Assembly: GCA_027490465.1 (NCBI GenBank)
Contig: JAIXXZ010000035.1
Location: 1 to 63,428, forward strand
Source of the DNA: Oxalobacteraceae bacterium
Lineage (GTDB): Bacteria; Pseudomonadota; Gammaproteobacteria; Burkholderiales; Burkholderiaceae_D
Reading direction: 5' to 3'
Length of the DNA stretch: 63,428 nt
Shown one piece after another: positions 17,668-26,971 of the stretch. The position numbers and the translations under genes were made by a program. The number at the start of each line of letters is the position of its first letter. Within the stretch, counting starts at the first letter, position 1. The notes under the pieces were generated by a model. The model searched no databases. It was not told the origin of the DNA and worked only from the letters and a program-made list of their open reading frames with translations.

Positions 17668-19367
17668 TGAACCAAATCCGCAATTCTTGGCAAAGCGAGC
17701 TTGTGCGCGGTCTATGGACCTTTCGCACCGAGATATTGTGGGTGGGCTTGTTTAGTTTCGTGGCCAATCTGTTAATGCTGACGCCGACTTTGTACATGTT
17801 GCAAGTTTTCGACCGGGTGATGCTAAGCCAGAATGTGTTCACGCTTCTTGTACTGACGCTCGTGATGATACTGTTTTCGACGGTGATGGCAATCGCCGAA
17901 TGGGCGCGAACGCGGCTACTGGTGCGTGCGGGTGTCCGGTTCGATCAAGCACTCAATGCGCGAGTTTTTGATGCTAGCTTTGCCGCACATCTTTCGCAGG
18001 ATAGCGCTAGTGGAACGAGGGCATTTTCAGATTTGACCAATCTTCGCCAATTCTTGACGGGCAGTGGCGTCATCACTTTTTTCGACCTGCCTTGGCTACC
18101 CATCTACCTGAGTGTTTTGTTTTTAATGCATCCATGGCTCGGTTGGGCCGGTGTTGTATTCACATTATTCTTTATCACTCTGGCAATTGGGGGGCACTTG
18201 CTAACAGCATCGCTCCATGAAAGTGCAGCAGACAGCGAACTGCAAGCCAACAGCTATCTGGCGGGGAAGCTGCGCCACGCTGAAGTGGTGGAGTCGATGG
18301 GGATGAGACCCAATCTACGTCGTCGTTGGATCAGGCTTACGGGTATACAGTTTCATCGACGAGCACAGTCGCACAAGCAACAACAACGCATACAGGCGCT
18401 GGGGAAGTTCATACAGTACAGTCAGCGATCCCTGATCCTGTCGATCGGTGCTTGGCTTGCAATTCAAAGTGAAATTTCCCTTGGGGCGATGATCGCGTCG
18501 AATGCATTGATGGCAAATGCATTGCGACCAATAAATGGTTTGGTCAGTACATGGAAGCAGTTTGTCGAGGCTCGTCTTGCTTTCAGTAGGCTGGATAAAT
18601 TGATCAACGACTACCCGGGCGGCATCGGCCTCCATGGAGCCGGGCACGTTGCTGGACAGTTGGAACTCCGCAACTTAGTCGCCCTTGCTCCGAGTTCGAA
18701 AGCCCTGATTTTGAAGGAACTAAACTTCGTCTGTGGGCCCGGCGAGGTAATCTGCATCGTCGGCCCATCTGGTGCTGGAAAATCCACATTGATCCGATGC
18801 TTGGTCGGCATATGGCCAAACACGACCGGCGAGGTACTGCTTGACGGAATTGACTTCGGGCAGTGGGATCGCGATATCCTCGGTCCAAACATCGGCTACC
18901 TACCTCAGGACGTCGAACTGCTTGAGGGCACCGTTGCTGAAAATATCTGCCGCTTTGGAGATATTGATGCGAACAAGGTGATCGATGCAGCTCAGCGCGC
19001 CGGCGTTCATGAAATGATTCAGCACCTACCGCAAGGCTATGACACACCGCTGTCCCAAGGTGGTGGGTTGCTCTCCGGCGGCCAACGGCAACGACTTGCA
19101 CTCGCGCGCGCGCTGTATGGGATGCCAGCTTTGGTGGCGCTCGATGAGCCGAATGCAAATTTGGATGACGTTGGTGAAGCAGCTCTGATCAAAGCCATCT
19201 TTGATTTAAAAAGAGCAGGCAAGACTGTCTTTATGGTGTTACATCAACCTCATCTTTTGGCCTTGGCGGACCGCGTTCTGATTCTCAACAACGGTACCAT
19301 AGAGAAATTTGGTCGAATGGATGTCGCCACTCAATCCGTAGGCTTTTCTAACACCCAAACAGTTTGA
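17667..19367 (+). CDS. Type I secretion ABC transporter/permease, second copy (PrtD-like)
   Basis: Second full-length exporter half of 566 aa. It has the same layout as its neighbour but diverges in sequence (Walker A GPSGAGKS near residue 365, signature LSGGQRQRLALARA, Walker B VALDEPNANLDD). ATG overlaps the previous stop by one base, and the HlyD-like gene starts 3 bp after its stop. Both nucleotide-binding domains keep their core motifs, so neither looks degenerate. Two tandem non-identical exporters serving one adaptor suggest a heteromeric type I system rather than a simple duplication. Confidence 0.93.
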   Translation: MNQIRNSWQSELVRGLWTFRTEILWVGLFSFVANLLMLTPTLYMLQVFDRVMLSQNVFTLLVLTLVMILFSTVMAIAEWARTRLLVRAGVRFDQALNARVFDASFAAHLSQDSASGTRAFSDLTNLRQFLTGSGVITFFDLPWLPIYLSVLFLMHPWLGWAGVVFTLFFITLAIGGHLLTASLHESAADSELQANSYLAGKLRHAEVVESMGMRPNLRRRWIRLTGIQFHRRAQSHKQQQRIQALGKFIQYSQRSLILSIGAWLAIQSEISLGAMIASNALMANALRPINGLVSTWKQFVEARLAFSRLDKLINDYPGGIGLHGAGHVAGQLELRNLVALAPSSKALILKELNFVCGPGEVICIVGPSGAGKSTLIRCLVGIWPNTTGEVLLDGIDFGQWDRDILGPNIGYLPQDVELLEGTVAENICRFGDIDANKVIDAAQRAGVHEMIQHLPQGYDTPLSQGGGLLSGGQRQRLALARALYGMPALVALDEPNANLDDVGEAALIKAIFDLKRAGKTVFMVLHQPHLLALADRVLILNNGTIEKFGRMDVATQSVGFSNTQTV

Positions 19368-19369
19368 CG

Positions 19370-20752
19370 ATGAACAAATCCTCCTCCCCCCAGTCATTCG
19401 ATGCACGGCTAAAGGACAAGCCCGAGCTGGCCACTCGCGCTTCGGATCAAGATGACATCGTGCTTCCAACAGATACCGACTCGACCATTCGTAGCGGCTT
19501 TCTGGCGATTGTGGTTGGCTTCGGCGGCTTTCTGTTATGGGCCTCTTTTGCCCCTCTGGATGAGGGAGTACCTGCGCCAGCAACGGTCATGATTGATACC
19601 AAACGCAAACCCGTCCAGCATTCCAGCGGGGGCACGATCGAGCGCTTGCTCGCGAAGGAGGGGACATATGTGAAAGCCGGTGATGTGCTGGCGGTATTGA
19701 ATGATGCAACAGCTCGCGCAAGCTATGAGCAAGCACACCATAACTACCTGGCTCTTCGGGCAGCAGAGGGCCGAGCATTAGCCGAATTGGCTGGTGCAAA
19801 TCGAATTAGCTTCCATGCAGATTTGACGGCGGCCGGGGCTGATACAGATGGGCTGCAGCACATTACGACACAATCTCAGCTCTTTGAAACACGTCGTAAT
19901 TCACTTAGAAGTGACCTTGCCGGCATCAGCGAAAACATTGCTGGTCTTGAGTCACAGCTGGCCGGCATAGTAAATACGATTGCAAGTCGTCAGCAACAAC
20001 TAGCAAAACAGTCTGAGCAATTGAAAAGTATCAACGATTTAGTGATGTCAGGATTTGCACCGCGCAACCAGGCATTACAACTGGAACAGAATCGTGCTGA
20101 ACTACTTGCAGTTGTGGCGGAGTTGGAGGGTAATCGACAGAGACTGCAACGTTCGATTCCAGAGATGAAAATACGCCTGCAACAGCGTCGCGAGGAATAT
20201 CGGCGTGAAGCTTCAACACAACTCGCCGACGCTCGGCGAGATCTTCAGGGGTTGCAGGAAAAAACAAAGGCACTTGAAGGAGAACTAACTCGGATGCAAA
20301 TTCGGGCAGCCGTGGATGGACAAGTGATCGGCTTGTCAATCACAAACGGTAGTGTGGTAGCGCCTGGCCAAAAGCTGATGGATATCGTACCCGATGATGA
20401 GAGCATTCTTTTAGAGGCCAAGATACCGACGAATGTTGTTGATCGTATTCATTCTGGCAGCCTTACAAGCGTACGATTTTCAGCTTTTTCGCATTCGCCT
20501 CAACTGGTGGTAAATGCTGTAGTCAGGAGTATTTCAGGCGATGTGCTAACAGAGCAAACTCCGGCAGGATCGGTATCGTACTATCTTGCAAGGGTCGAAT
20601 TGACTGACGATGGCGTTAAACAGCTCGGCAAACGCCAACTACAGCCTGGCATGCAAGGCGAGATATTGATCAAGACCGGCGAGCGCTCGCTACTGACATA
20701 CCTCCTGCATCCCCTAATAAAGCGTATTACCGCTTCACTTAAGGAAGAGTAA
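19370..20752 (+). CDS. Type I secretion membrane-fusion protein (HlyD/PrtE family)
   Basis: Periplasmic adaptor of 460 aa linking the ABC exporter to an outer-membrane channel. It has a cytoplasmic N-terminus, one membrane helix near residues 42-60 (GFLAIVVGFGGFLLWASFAP), a biotinyl-lipoyl-like half-motif (VQHSSGGTIERLLAKEGTYV), a long coiled coil (about residues 150-310, rich in Gln/Leu/Glu) and the second lipoyl half (IRAAVDGQVIGL). The ATG at 19370 lies 2 bp after the preceding TGA. It is the last gene of the operon. Confidence 0.93.
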   Translation: MNKSSSPQSFDARLKDKPELATRASDQDDIVLPTDTDSTIRSGFLAIVVGFGGFLLWASFAPLDEGVPAPATVMIDTKRKPVQHSSGGTIERLLAKEGTYVKAGDVLAVLNDATARASYEQAHHNYLALRAAEGRALAELAGANRISFHADLTAAGADTDGLQHITTQSQLFETRRNSLRSDLAGISENIAGLESQLAGIVNTIASRQQQLAKQSEQLKSINDLVMSGFAPRNQALQLEQNRAELLAVVAELEGNRQRLQRSIPEMKIRLQQRREEYRREASTQLADARRDLQGLQEKTKALEGELTRMQIRAAVDGQVIGLSITNGSVVAPGQKLMDIVPDDESILLEAKIPTNVVDRIHSGSLTSVRFSAFSHSPQLVVNAVVRSISGDVLTEQTPAGSVSYYLARVELTDDGVKQLGKRQLQPGMQGEILIKTGERSLLTYLLHPLIKRITASLKEE

Positions 20753-21436
20753 GAGGTTACTCGCGAGGCGGCTAATACACTTGATCCATTACCCCAAGTA
20801 ATCCCGACGAGCAACAGAAAATTCTGACTCAATTTTTTCTCTGAATCGATCTTTCGCAAGGCCTCGCGAGCAAAGCGCGTCGTGCTTTCCGAATGAAATG
20901 CAGAACGAGAGGGTGTCTGTGCAAAGCAGTTTCTCATAGCATGGTGATGTCGAATATCAGCGTGGTAAAGAAACAGAGTTTTACTGATCTTGCCTGATAT
21001 ATTGAGAGTATTTGTGTGCTTTGCATGCCAAGCAAGATTTCTGATGATTTCCTTGGCTATCGGCCGCGATTCTGGTTAATCTACCGGTAAACATTGGCAA
21101 AGCACACACCAGCGATGCATTCCTGATGTACCTATGAGTCCGCCGCGAGTGTTCATGCCGTTTGCGAGCTGGCGGATTTTCAGCGCTTTTACGATTTTTA
21201 CAATTACACATGCGTAATTGATCATTTGGCGACTTGTTGGTAGCTGCCATTTGTAAGATTCTTTCAGGTACCGCTGATTCAAGAGCATCGCAAAATTTTT
21301 TTTCGAGAATAGGGCACCTGATTGCTGATTCTCCAGTGGGATGCTCTACAAAGCCAGAATGATGCGTCGTGAAGCAGAAATTCATTCAATGAGTCCGACG
21401 GTAAAAACAAACTCTAAATTCAAGTAGGTAAATTCA
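20753..21436. other. Island right edge, no gene recognised
   Basis: About 680 bp that hold the moaC-like repeat and otherwise no convincing coding sequence. Frames of 70-134 codons on the minus strand lack ribosome sites and family features. The last part should contain the promoter for the regulatory genes at 21437. Confidence 0.5.
20918..20980 (+). repeat. Candidate attR: degenerate second copy of the moaC 3' end
   Basis: Aligns without gaps to 10338-10400 in moaC. In frame it reads CKAVSHSMVMSNISVVKKQS against [20 protein letters not shown] in MoaC. No other part of moaC is present around it. It marks the likely right end of the island. Confidence 0.55.
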
Positions 21437-21775
21437 GTGGAAACTCGCCAACTCGCCAGACTTATGGGCTCACTTTCTTTTGAAGAACGATTGCTCATCA
21501 TGAATGCACTTGTCTCGAATGGGGATGCTGGACTCAGTCAGATGGAATTAGCCGATATCACCAATCTGTCCCAGTCCAGTGTAGGAATCAATCTCGATTA
21601 CATGACAAGTACTGACATTGTGAAATATCGCAGTGAATCTGCAGGCAAGGTATTTGTCGCGAATTACGACCTGCTAGAAGATTTATTTTCATTCATGAAC
21701 CAAAATTACGGGGCAGGCGTAATCCAGGCAGTGCGTACAAGGCCAGTCAACGGTTCGGAAGAGATGTCGCCCTGA
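21437..21775 (+). CDS. ArsR-like winged-helix regulator
   Basis: Small DNA-binding protein of 112 aa starting at GTG. The pattern LARLMGSLSFEERLLIMNAL, LSQMELADITNLSQSSVGINLDYM and IVKYRSESAGKVFVANYD is the helix-turn-helix plus wing of ArsR-type repressors. There is no obvious metal-binding Cys pair. It lies 6 bp before a response-regulator gene and may regulate the operon. Confidence 0.75.
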   Translation: METRQLARLMGSLSFEERLLIMNALVSNGDAGLSQMELADITNLSQSSVGINLDYMTSTDIVKYRSESAGKVFVANYDLLEDLFSFMNQNYGAGVIQAVRTRPVNGSEEMSP

Positions 21776-21781
21776 CATGAC

Positions 21782-22474
21782 ATGAAAATTTTGCTGGTTG
21801 AAGACGAGGAAAAAATCGCTGATTTCATAGTGTCAGGTTTTCAATCAGCCGGATTCACCACCGACTACCAGACTGATGGCCAAACGGGTTTGGCGAGTGC
21901 GCTGAGTACAGAATACGACGCCATCGTGCTTGATGTCATGTTAACGAGCATGGATGGTCTTGAGCTGCTTCGTACGCTTCGCCAGCAAGGGAGGACAACG
22001 CCGGTAATCCTGCTCACCGCAAAAACCGATCTCCAGGATCGGCTATCTGGTTTTGCGGCTGGTGCTGACGATTATCTTCCCAAGCCATTTTATATTGAAG
22101 AACTTATTGTCCGATTAAGAACGCTGATCGCGAAAAATACCGGACAAATCAGGTCAGTCATCAATCAGGGCGCATTCCAGCTGAACCTGATACACCGACA
22201 GGCAACCTGGAACAGCTACCAGGCAACTTTGAGCCCCAGAGAGTTCCGTCTCGTCGAGTATCTGATTCATAGCCCGGGGAATATTTTTTCTCGCACGCAA
22301 ATACTCAGACATGTCTGGGGAGTGGATTTTGATACGAAAACCAACGTCGTAGACGTTTGTATTCAGCGTATCAGGAAAAAACTAACCGATCCCCGTAATA
22401 CCCTCGGCCAAGAAATTCCCATCGAGGCCATTCGCGGCATTGGCTATCGTTTCAAGAGGCTGGACAATGACTAG
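21782..22474 (+). CDS. OmpR/PhoB-family response regulator
   Basis: Cytosolic two-component regulator of 230 aa. The receiver domain has VEDEE acidic residues near the N-terminus, phospho-acceptor Asp51 in IVLDVML, the TAKT threonine and the KPF lysine. The C-terminal winged helix has LSPREFRLVEYL, VDVCIQRIRKK and IRGIGYRF. Its stop overlaps the start of the kinase gene by 8 bp, so the pair is translationally coupled. Target genes unknown. Confidence 0.93.
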   Translation: MKILLVEDEEKIADFIVSGFQSAGFTTDYQTDGQTGLASALSTEYDAIVLDVMLTSMDGLELLRTLRQQGRTTPVILLTAKTDLQDRLSGFAAGADDYLPKPFYIEELIVRLRTLIAKNTGQIRSVINQGAFQLNLIHRQATWNSYQATLSPREFRLVEYLIHSPGNIFSRTQILRHVWGVDFDTKTNVVDVCIQRIRKKLTDPRNTLGQEIPIEAIRGIGYRFKRLDND

Positions 22475-23879
22475 AGCTTTTCGATCATTACGCCTGAAAG
22501 TATTTTTGATGTTCATTGGGAGCATCATTACACTGTACCTCGTCAATTTGTACCTGATTACTTACATCGGAAAAACTGAACTCACGAATGTTTACGTAGA
22601 AAAAATTTCCAAGGTAAACAGTCGATGGAATGATGAAGCGATTTCGGAAAAATCCGAAAATGAATTGAAAAAAGAAGTTCTTGCAGCGCTTGAAATCGGT
22701 GATGAAACTAATGTTCACGTATTTCTCATACCATTTGATGAGCAGTCATCAACGCACGGTAACCAGATTTTTTTGCCTCGCTCGGAAGCAGCTCATTTTA
22801 TTGAGAATCTTCCACTGACGATTCACTTTCCTTTACTGGCGACTGCAATGGTCGGATTTCAGGACCAGCAATGGCTGACTACGCGGATGATCGCTCATGA
22901 TGGCGTTATCCTGACCATGGTGAATATCACGGTTATTGATCAAAAAATGGAAGATTTTCTTGGCTTCAGATCTCGGGCGCTGAAAAGAATTTATCCATTC
23001 CCTCTGCTGCTTGCACTCGTTGCAGCATTTTTGATCACTTACGCGGTTGTGCAGCCGATCCACCGAATCCAAAATACACTGCGCACCCTGAATACTCGGG
23101 ATTTGAGCAGAAGAGTTCCATCAGCCAATGAGGATAAAGAGTTTTCAGAACTTATTTCCGCATTTAATGCGCTGCTGGAACGTCTGGAGCGAGGCTTTTT
23201 GCAGGCATCCCGATTCTCGAGCGATGCTGCTCACGAGCTAAGGACACCGCTCACCATCATGCAGGGCTATGTTGAACGTATCATCAATCACCCAAAATCC
23301 GATACGGATCTTAAAATTCAGTTACGGCTGGTGGCTGATGAAATCGAGCGGCTCGGGTCAATAACGCAAAAACTTTTATTGCTAGCCCAAGCCGATTCCG
23401 GGCATTTGCAGTTGAATATACAGAAATTCAATGTCAGCGATATGCTGAGTGAAATCAGATCGGATTTTTCTTTGATTGATTCTGATATCGAGTTACGGGG
23501 ATGTGTAGAAAAAAATTTGTTTTTGGAAACTGATACTGCGCTCTTTCGTCAAATGCTGAATAATCTCTTTTCCAATGCGATGAAATACAATCTTCCACAG
23601 GGGTGGATAGATATATCCGCAGGCATGAAGGACAATATGATCGAGATTGCATTCAGCAATCCCTGCCTTCCCTTGCCAGATAATTTTTCTGAGACGGCTT
23701 TCGAGCGATTTTATCGAGGAGACACAGCGCACAGCAGGAAAATCGATGGTACCGGGCTGGGCCTGAGCTTGTGCCGGGAAATTGCAATTGCCAGCAATGG
23801 TCAACTTGAATTTTCGGTCATCCACCAAAATAAGGTTACTGTGATCTTTCGGGCGCCCGCCACAAGTATTACTATGTAA
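22467..23879 (+). CDS. Membrane sensor histidine kinase
   Basis: Sensor of 470 aa. A first membrane helix lies near residues 10-32 and a second near 178-200, around a periplasmic domain of about 145 aa of unknown ligand. A HAMP linker follows, then HisKA with the phospho-accepting His near 255 (SSDAAHELRTP) and an ATPase domain with NNLFSNAMKYN and DGTGLGLSLC. The start ATG 22467 overlaps the response-regulator stop. The layout is QseC/CusS-like. Confidence 0.92.
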   Translation: MTRAFRSLRLKVFLMFIGSIITLYLVNLYLITYIGKTELTNVYVEKISKVNSRWNDEAISEKSENELKKEVLAALEIGDETNVHVFLIPFDEQSSTHGNQIFLPRSEAAHFIENLPLTIHFPLLATAMVGFQDQQWLTTRMIAHDGVILTMVNITVIDQKMEDFLGFRSRALKRIYPFPLLLALVAAFLITYAVVQPIHRIQNTLRTLNTRDLSRRVPSANEDKEFSELISAFNALLERLERGFLQASRFSSDAAHELRTPLTIMQGYVERIINHPKSDTDLKIQLRLVADEIERLGSITQKLLLLAQADSGHLQLNIQKFNVSDMLSEIRSDFSLIDSDIELRGCVEKNLFLETDTALFRQMLNNLFSNAMKYNLPQGWIDISAGMKDNMIEIAFSNPCLPLPDNFSETAFERFYRGDTAHSRKIDGTGLGLSLCREIAIASNGQLEFSVIHQNKVTVIFRAPATSITM

Positions 23880-23905
23880 ATCAATTATTACAAAATGTTA
23901 TTCAA

Positions 23906-24703
23906 ATGGCATCCACCATACTTCTCAGCTCATATGTCAGAAAGCCAGAATTTGAAGACTTTCTGAATGCTTTCCATGATGGAGTTTGCGAGAGCGACCT
24001 GGTCAAGCATTATTTTTTTCTCGCGAAAAAAGCGGTCATTCTGCAGGACATGAAGAAATTCAGCAGCTACCTCACTCCTAAAACTTCGCTCGACTATCGT
24101 CGGCCCGCCGCGTCAACCGCGTCTCCGGATATCCAGCTACCAGACAGTCAGATCAGCGAAATAAGCCAGATTATGAGCAGGGTACTCAGGGAAAAGAAAT
24201 TTACCTTGGAACATACCCCTCAACTCACGCATGAAATCCTTGAGATGATTGATGAAACGCGTAGCCAGACGAACGATACGGCCGCCTCCATTCTCTACCC
24301 CGACGAAATCGATTCCGAGAACGTTTATAAATTTCTCAAAAAAAATAAAATAGATTCGGAGGTCATGCCCTCAAAGGCCCTCATGGCAGAAAAGGGACTG
24401 TCACATAAGGTATGGATTTATCTGGACCACGAGGAAAAGACGATTTCGATCGAAGGTAAAATTTTTATCAAAGATATTGCCTTCGATGATCAGATTGAAG
24501 AAATCATCGAAAAACAAAATAATCGCGATAGTTTTATAAAAATCCGCTTAGTGCGCGACGCGGGCGCACAGCACCTTTTTGAGAGGCACGTACTTCCCTT
24601 TCGAAATGGCATACCCGTACGCTTATTCGTTCGCTATCTGCGCAAGTTCAGCAGCGATCTTGATTTGATCTATTCGACGGATTCAGACGATATTTTGAAA
24701 TAA
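23906..24703 (+). CDS. Hypothetical protein with YbjN-like C-terminal region
   Basis: Cytosolic protein of 265 aa, 26 bp after the kinase gene and probably in the same operon. The N-terminal half is charged and helical. The C-terminal 130 residues alternate strands and helices in a way that recalls YbjN/type III chaperone-like folds (VWIYLDHEEKTISIEGKI, FIKIRLVRDAG, IPVRLFVRYLRKFSSDLD). The resemblance is by eye and not decisive. AT-richer than the core genes of the window. Confidence 0.6.
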   Translation: MASTILLSSYVRKPEFEDFLNAFHDGVCESDLVKHYFFLAKKAVILQDMKKFSSYLTPKTSLDYRRPAASTASPDIQLPDSQISEISQIMSRVLREKKFTLEHTPQLTHEILEMIDETRSQTNDTAASILYPDEIDSENVYKFLKKNKIDSEVMPSKALMAEKGLSHKVWIYLDHEEKTISIEGKIFIKDIAFDDQIEEIIEKQNNRDSFIKIRLVRDAGAQHLFERHVLPFRNGIPVRLFVRYLRKFSSDLDLIYSTDSDDILK

Positions 24704-24775
24704 GATCAGGATGTTAGGTCTGACCCGGCACAGAATGTCGACGCACAAGGCCAATCGGTCAGCCTCTCAAATGGA

Positions 24776-25240
24776 TTATTTCGCTTTGCCATTCGATGCA
24801 ATGGCTCGAGCGAGATCAAGGTACTCCTCACAATCCTTACCGCAAATCTCCTCCAGTCGGGCCAGATGCTGGCGCGCTTTGTCGAGATTACCGGCTTTGA
24901 CATAAGCCTCACCCAGATACTCGTGGGTGCCGCGATGATTGGGGTCGATACCGAGCGCAACCTTGTAGTGGTTGAATGCGCTATCGAGATCACCGGATTT
25001 ACGGAAAGCGAATCCCAGGTGGCTGTGCAGGTCGGCGTTCTCCAGCCGCTTGTTCGCTGCTTTGAAATATTCAATCGCGGCTTTCCAGTCCTTGCGTTCA
25101 ATGGCTTTTTTTCCAGCGACAAAATCAGGATCGGCACGATTGGCCTCGGGATTGGTCTCCAGTGTGCCGGCGTAGGCGGCAGCCATCGAACCAGACAAAA
25201 TCAGCGAGAAAGCCAACAAAAATAATCGTAAGGTGGTCAT
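24776..25240 (-). CDS. Exported TPR-repeat protein
   Basis: Protein of 154 aa with a signal peptide (MTTLRLFLLAFSLILSGSMAAAYA) and about three tetratricopeptide repeats (KKAIERKDWKAAIEYFKAA, LGFAFRKSGDLDSAFNHYKV, LGEAYVKAGNLDKARQHL). Two cysteines near the C-terminus (ICGKDCEEY) could form a disulfide in the periplasm. A GGGAGA ribosome site precedes the ATG. Likely a periplasmic scaffold; partner unknown. Confidence 0.85.
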   Translation of the reverse strand: MTTLRLFLLAFSLILSGSMAAAYAGTLETNPEANRADPDFVAGKKAIERKDWKAAIEYFKAANKRLENADLHSHLGFAFRKSGDLDSAFNHYKVALGIDPNHRGTHEYLGEAYVKAGNLDKARQHLARLEEICGKDCEEYLDLARAIASNGKAK

Positions 25241-25435
25241 GGGAATCTCCCTATTTGAACTGTTAAAACAGCGAAATTGGCGTATTTTTTTGATGCGAAA
25301 TAGTTAACTCAATGACGGGCTGCCGTATCAACTTGAATTAAATTATCACGGCACGAAATTTTTTGCCTGTAATGGTGGAAAATCGCGGTTCTTCGAACCC
25401 GCTTGCCCTTCTGCTCACAGTTTCGGCACTCTCCG

Positions 25436-26971
25436 ATGACCCAGGACGTTTCCACGACAGATACCCAGCGCCGCCTGTTTTACCAAGTGCTGGCGATTAC
25501 CACCCTGATCAAGCTGTGGCTGGCGCTCGCGATACCGCTGACCGGCGATGAAGCCTATTTCTATCAATGGGGCAAGCATCTGGACTGGGGTGGGTACTAC
25601 GATCATCCGCCGATGGCGGGCTGGATTCTGTGGCTGCTGCAGCAGTTTTCTTCGAATCTGCTGGTGTTGCGACTGCCGGCGATTCTCCTGTGGATTGTGA
25701 TCACGCTGGGCATGATGGATCTGCTCGACCGCCTGTCACCTGCGGCAGCGGGCAGGCGCTGGCTGCTTGGCAGTCTCTTTCTGGCGCTGCCGTTTACGTG
25801 GTCGCTGAATCTGATCACCACCGACACGCCACTGGTCTTTTTCCTGTTCTTCTCCGGCTACGCGCTGATCAGAGCCGAGCTGGCCAGTGAGGTGGCCGAT
25901 GAGTTGACCCATGCGCTGGCTAATCAGCTACGGTGGTACGCAGCCAGTGGCGTGCTGCTGGGTTTGGCCTTGCTGTCGAAGTATTTTGCGGGCTTGCTGG
26001 CGATTGCCTATGCCGTTTATTTTTTGCCACGGCGGGGTGGCTGGTGGCGATTGCTGGTCATTGCGCTCTGCGCTCTGCCTTTCATGCTACTCAATCTCGC
26101 GTGGAATACCACCCACTGCTGGAATAATTTTCTATTCAATCTGATCAACCGAAATCAGGGCGCCCATTTCACATTCAAGCACCTTGGTATTTATGTGGCG
26201 ATGATGATGTACCTGGTCACGCCATGGACTGCCTGGCAGATCGTAAAAATCAAACATTGGCGTAATGACTGGCGTCTGACCTCCCTGTTTGTTGTGCCAT
26301 TCGTGCTGTTTCTTTTACTGTCGTTTTATAAAAGCATAGGTCTGCATTGGGTTCTGGCCTTCTTGCCTTTCGTGTTTTTGTTCGCAGGTGTGCATATGTC
26401 GGAAGCCTCATTGATGCAGCACCGGCGCTGGGCTGTTTGGTTGGGCGTGCCGCACCTGCTGGCGCTGGCATTGATCGCGCACCTGCCCTCGGACTATTTC
26501 AAGTCGCTCAAGATTCATCAGGACATCGTGATGCATAGAAAGGCGCCGAAGCTAATCGTGATGCTGAACGAAGGCATGCCGGATAACGGTACGTTGATGA
26601 CGCAGTCCTATAGCGGCGCTTCATTACTGGCCTTCCATGCACAGACGTATGTACCTGTGTTTGGCGCAGGCAGTTTTCATGCGCGCTTCGATGACAACAT
26701 CACGGACTTCCGCACCTACGAAGGTCGCACGCTACGCATTGTGAGCACCAAACGCCTGCTGGCAGAGAATTTCACGCCCTATTTCGATGAGGTTCAGATC
26801 AAAGAACTCAAACTCGACGGAGCGAGCTTCTGGATGGCAGAAGGCCGCGGCTTTCACTTCGAGCCGTATTACGAACAAGTGCTGAAGAAAATCGCCGAGA
26901 CCTATTACCGGGTACCGTCCTACCTGCCACTGCGCGGCTGCCGCTTTCTGGAGCAGTATGGATTTATTTGA
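25436..26971 (+). CDS. GT39-family glycosyltransferase (ArnT-like)
   Basis: Polytopic inner-membrane enzyme of 511 aa with about ten or more hydrophobic helices. The first periplasmic loop has the GT39/ArnT motif TGDEAYFYQWG followed by YYDHPPMAGW. Such enzymes take a sugar from a prenyl-phosphate donor and place it on a lipid or protein acceptor on the periplasmic side. The start MTQDVSTTD is chosen over the upstream in-frame codon. It converges with the lipid-linked pentose operon on the minus strand and overlaps gtrA-like by 8 bp; that operon probably supplies its donor. Confidence 0.85.
   Translation: MTQDVSTTDTQRRLFYQVLAITTLIKLWLALAIPLTGDEAYFYQWGKHLDWGGYYDHPPMAGWILWLLQQFSSNLLVLRLPAILLWIVITLGMMDLLDRLSPAAAGRRWLLGSLFLALPFTWSLNLITTDTPLVFFLFFSGYALIRAELASEVADELTHALANQLRWYAASGVLLGLALLSKYFAGLLAIAYAVYFLPRRGGWWRLLVIALCALPFMLLNLAWNTTHCWNNFLFNLINRNQGAHFTFKHLGIYVAMMMYLVTPWTAWQIVKIKHWRNDWRLTSLFVVPFVLFLLLSFYKSIGLHWVLAFLPFVFLFAGVHMSEASLMQHRRWAVWLGVPHLLALALIAHLPSDYFKSLKIHQDIVMHRKAPKLIVMLNEGMPDNGTLMTQSYSGASLLAFHAQTYVPVFGAGSFHARFDDNITDFRTYEGRTLRIVSTKRLLAENFTPYFDEVQIKELKLDGASFWMAEGRGFHFEPYYEQVLKKIAETYYRVPSYLPLRGCRFLEQYGFI

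Noticed and set aside
20981..21385. 134-codon minus-strand frame
   Set aside because: No ribosome site, odd composition (Cys/His/Lys-rich) and no family.
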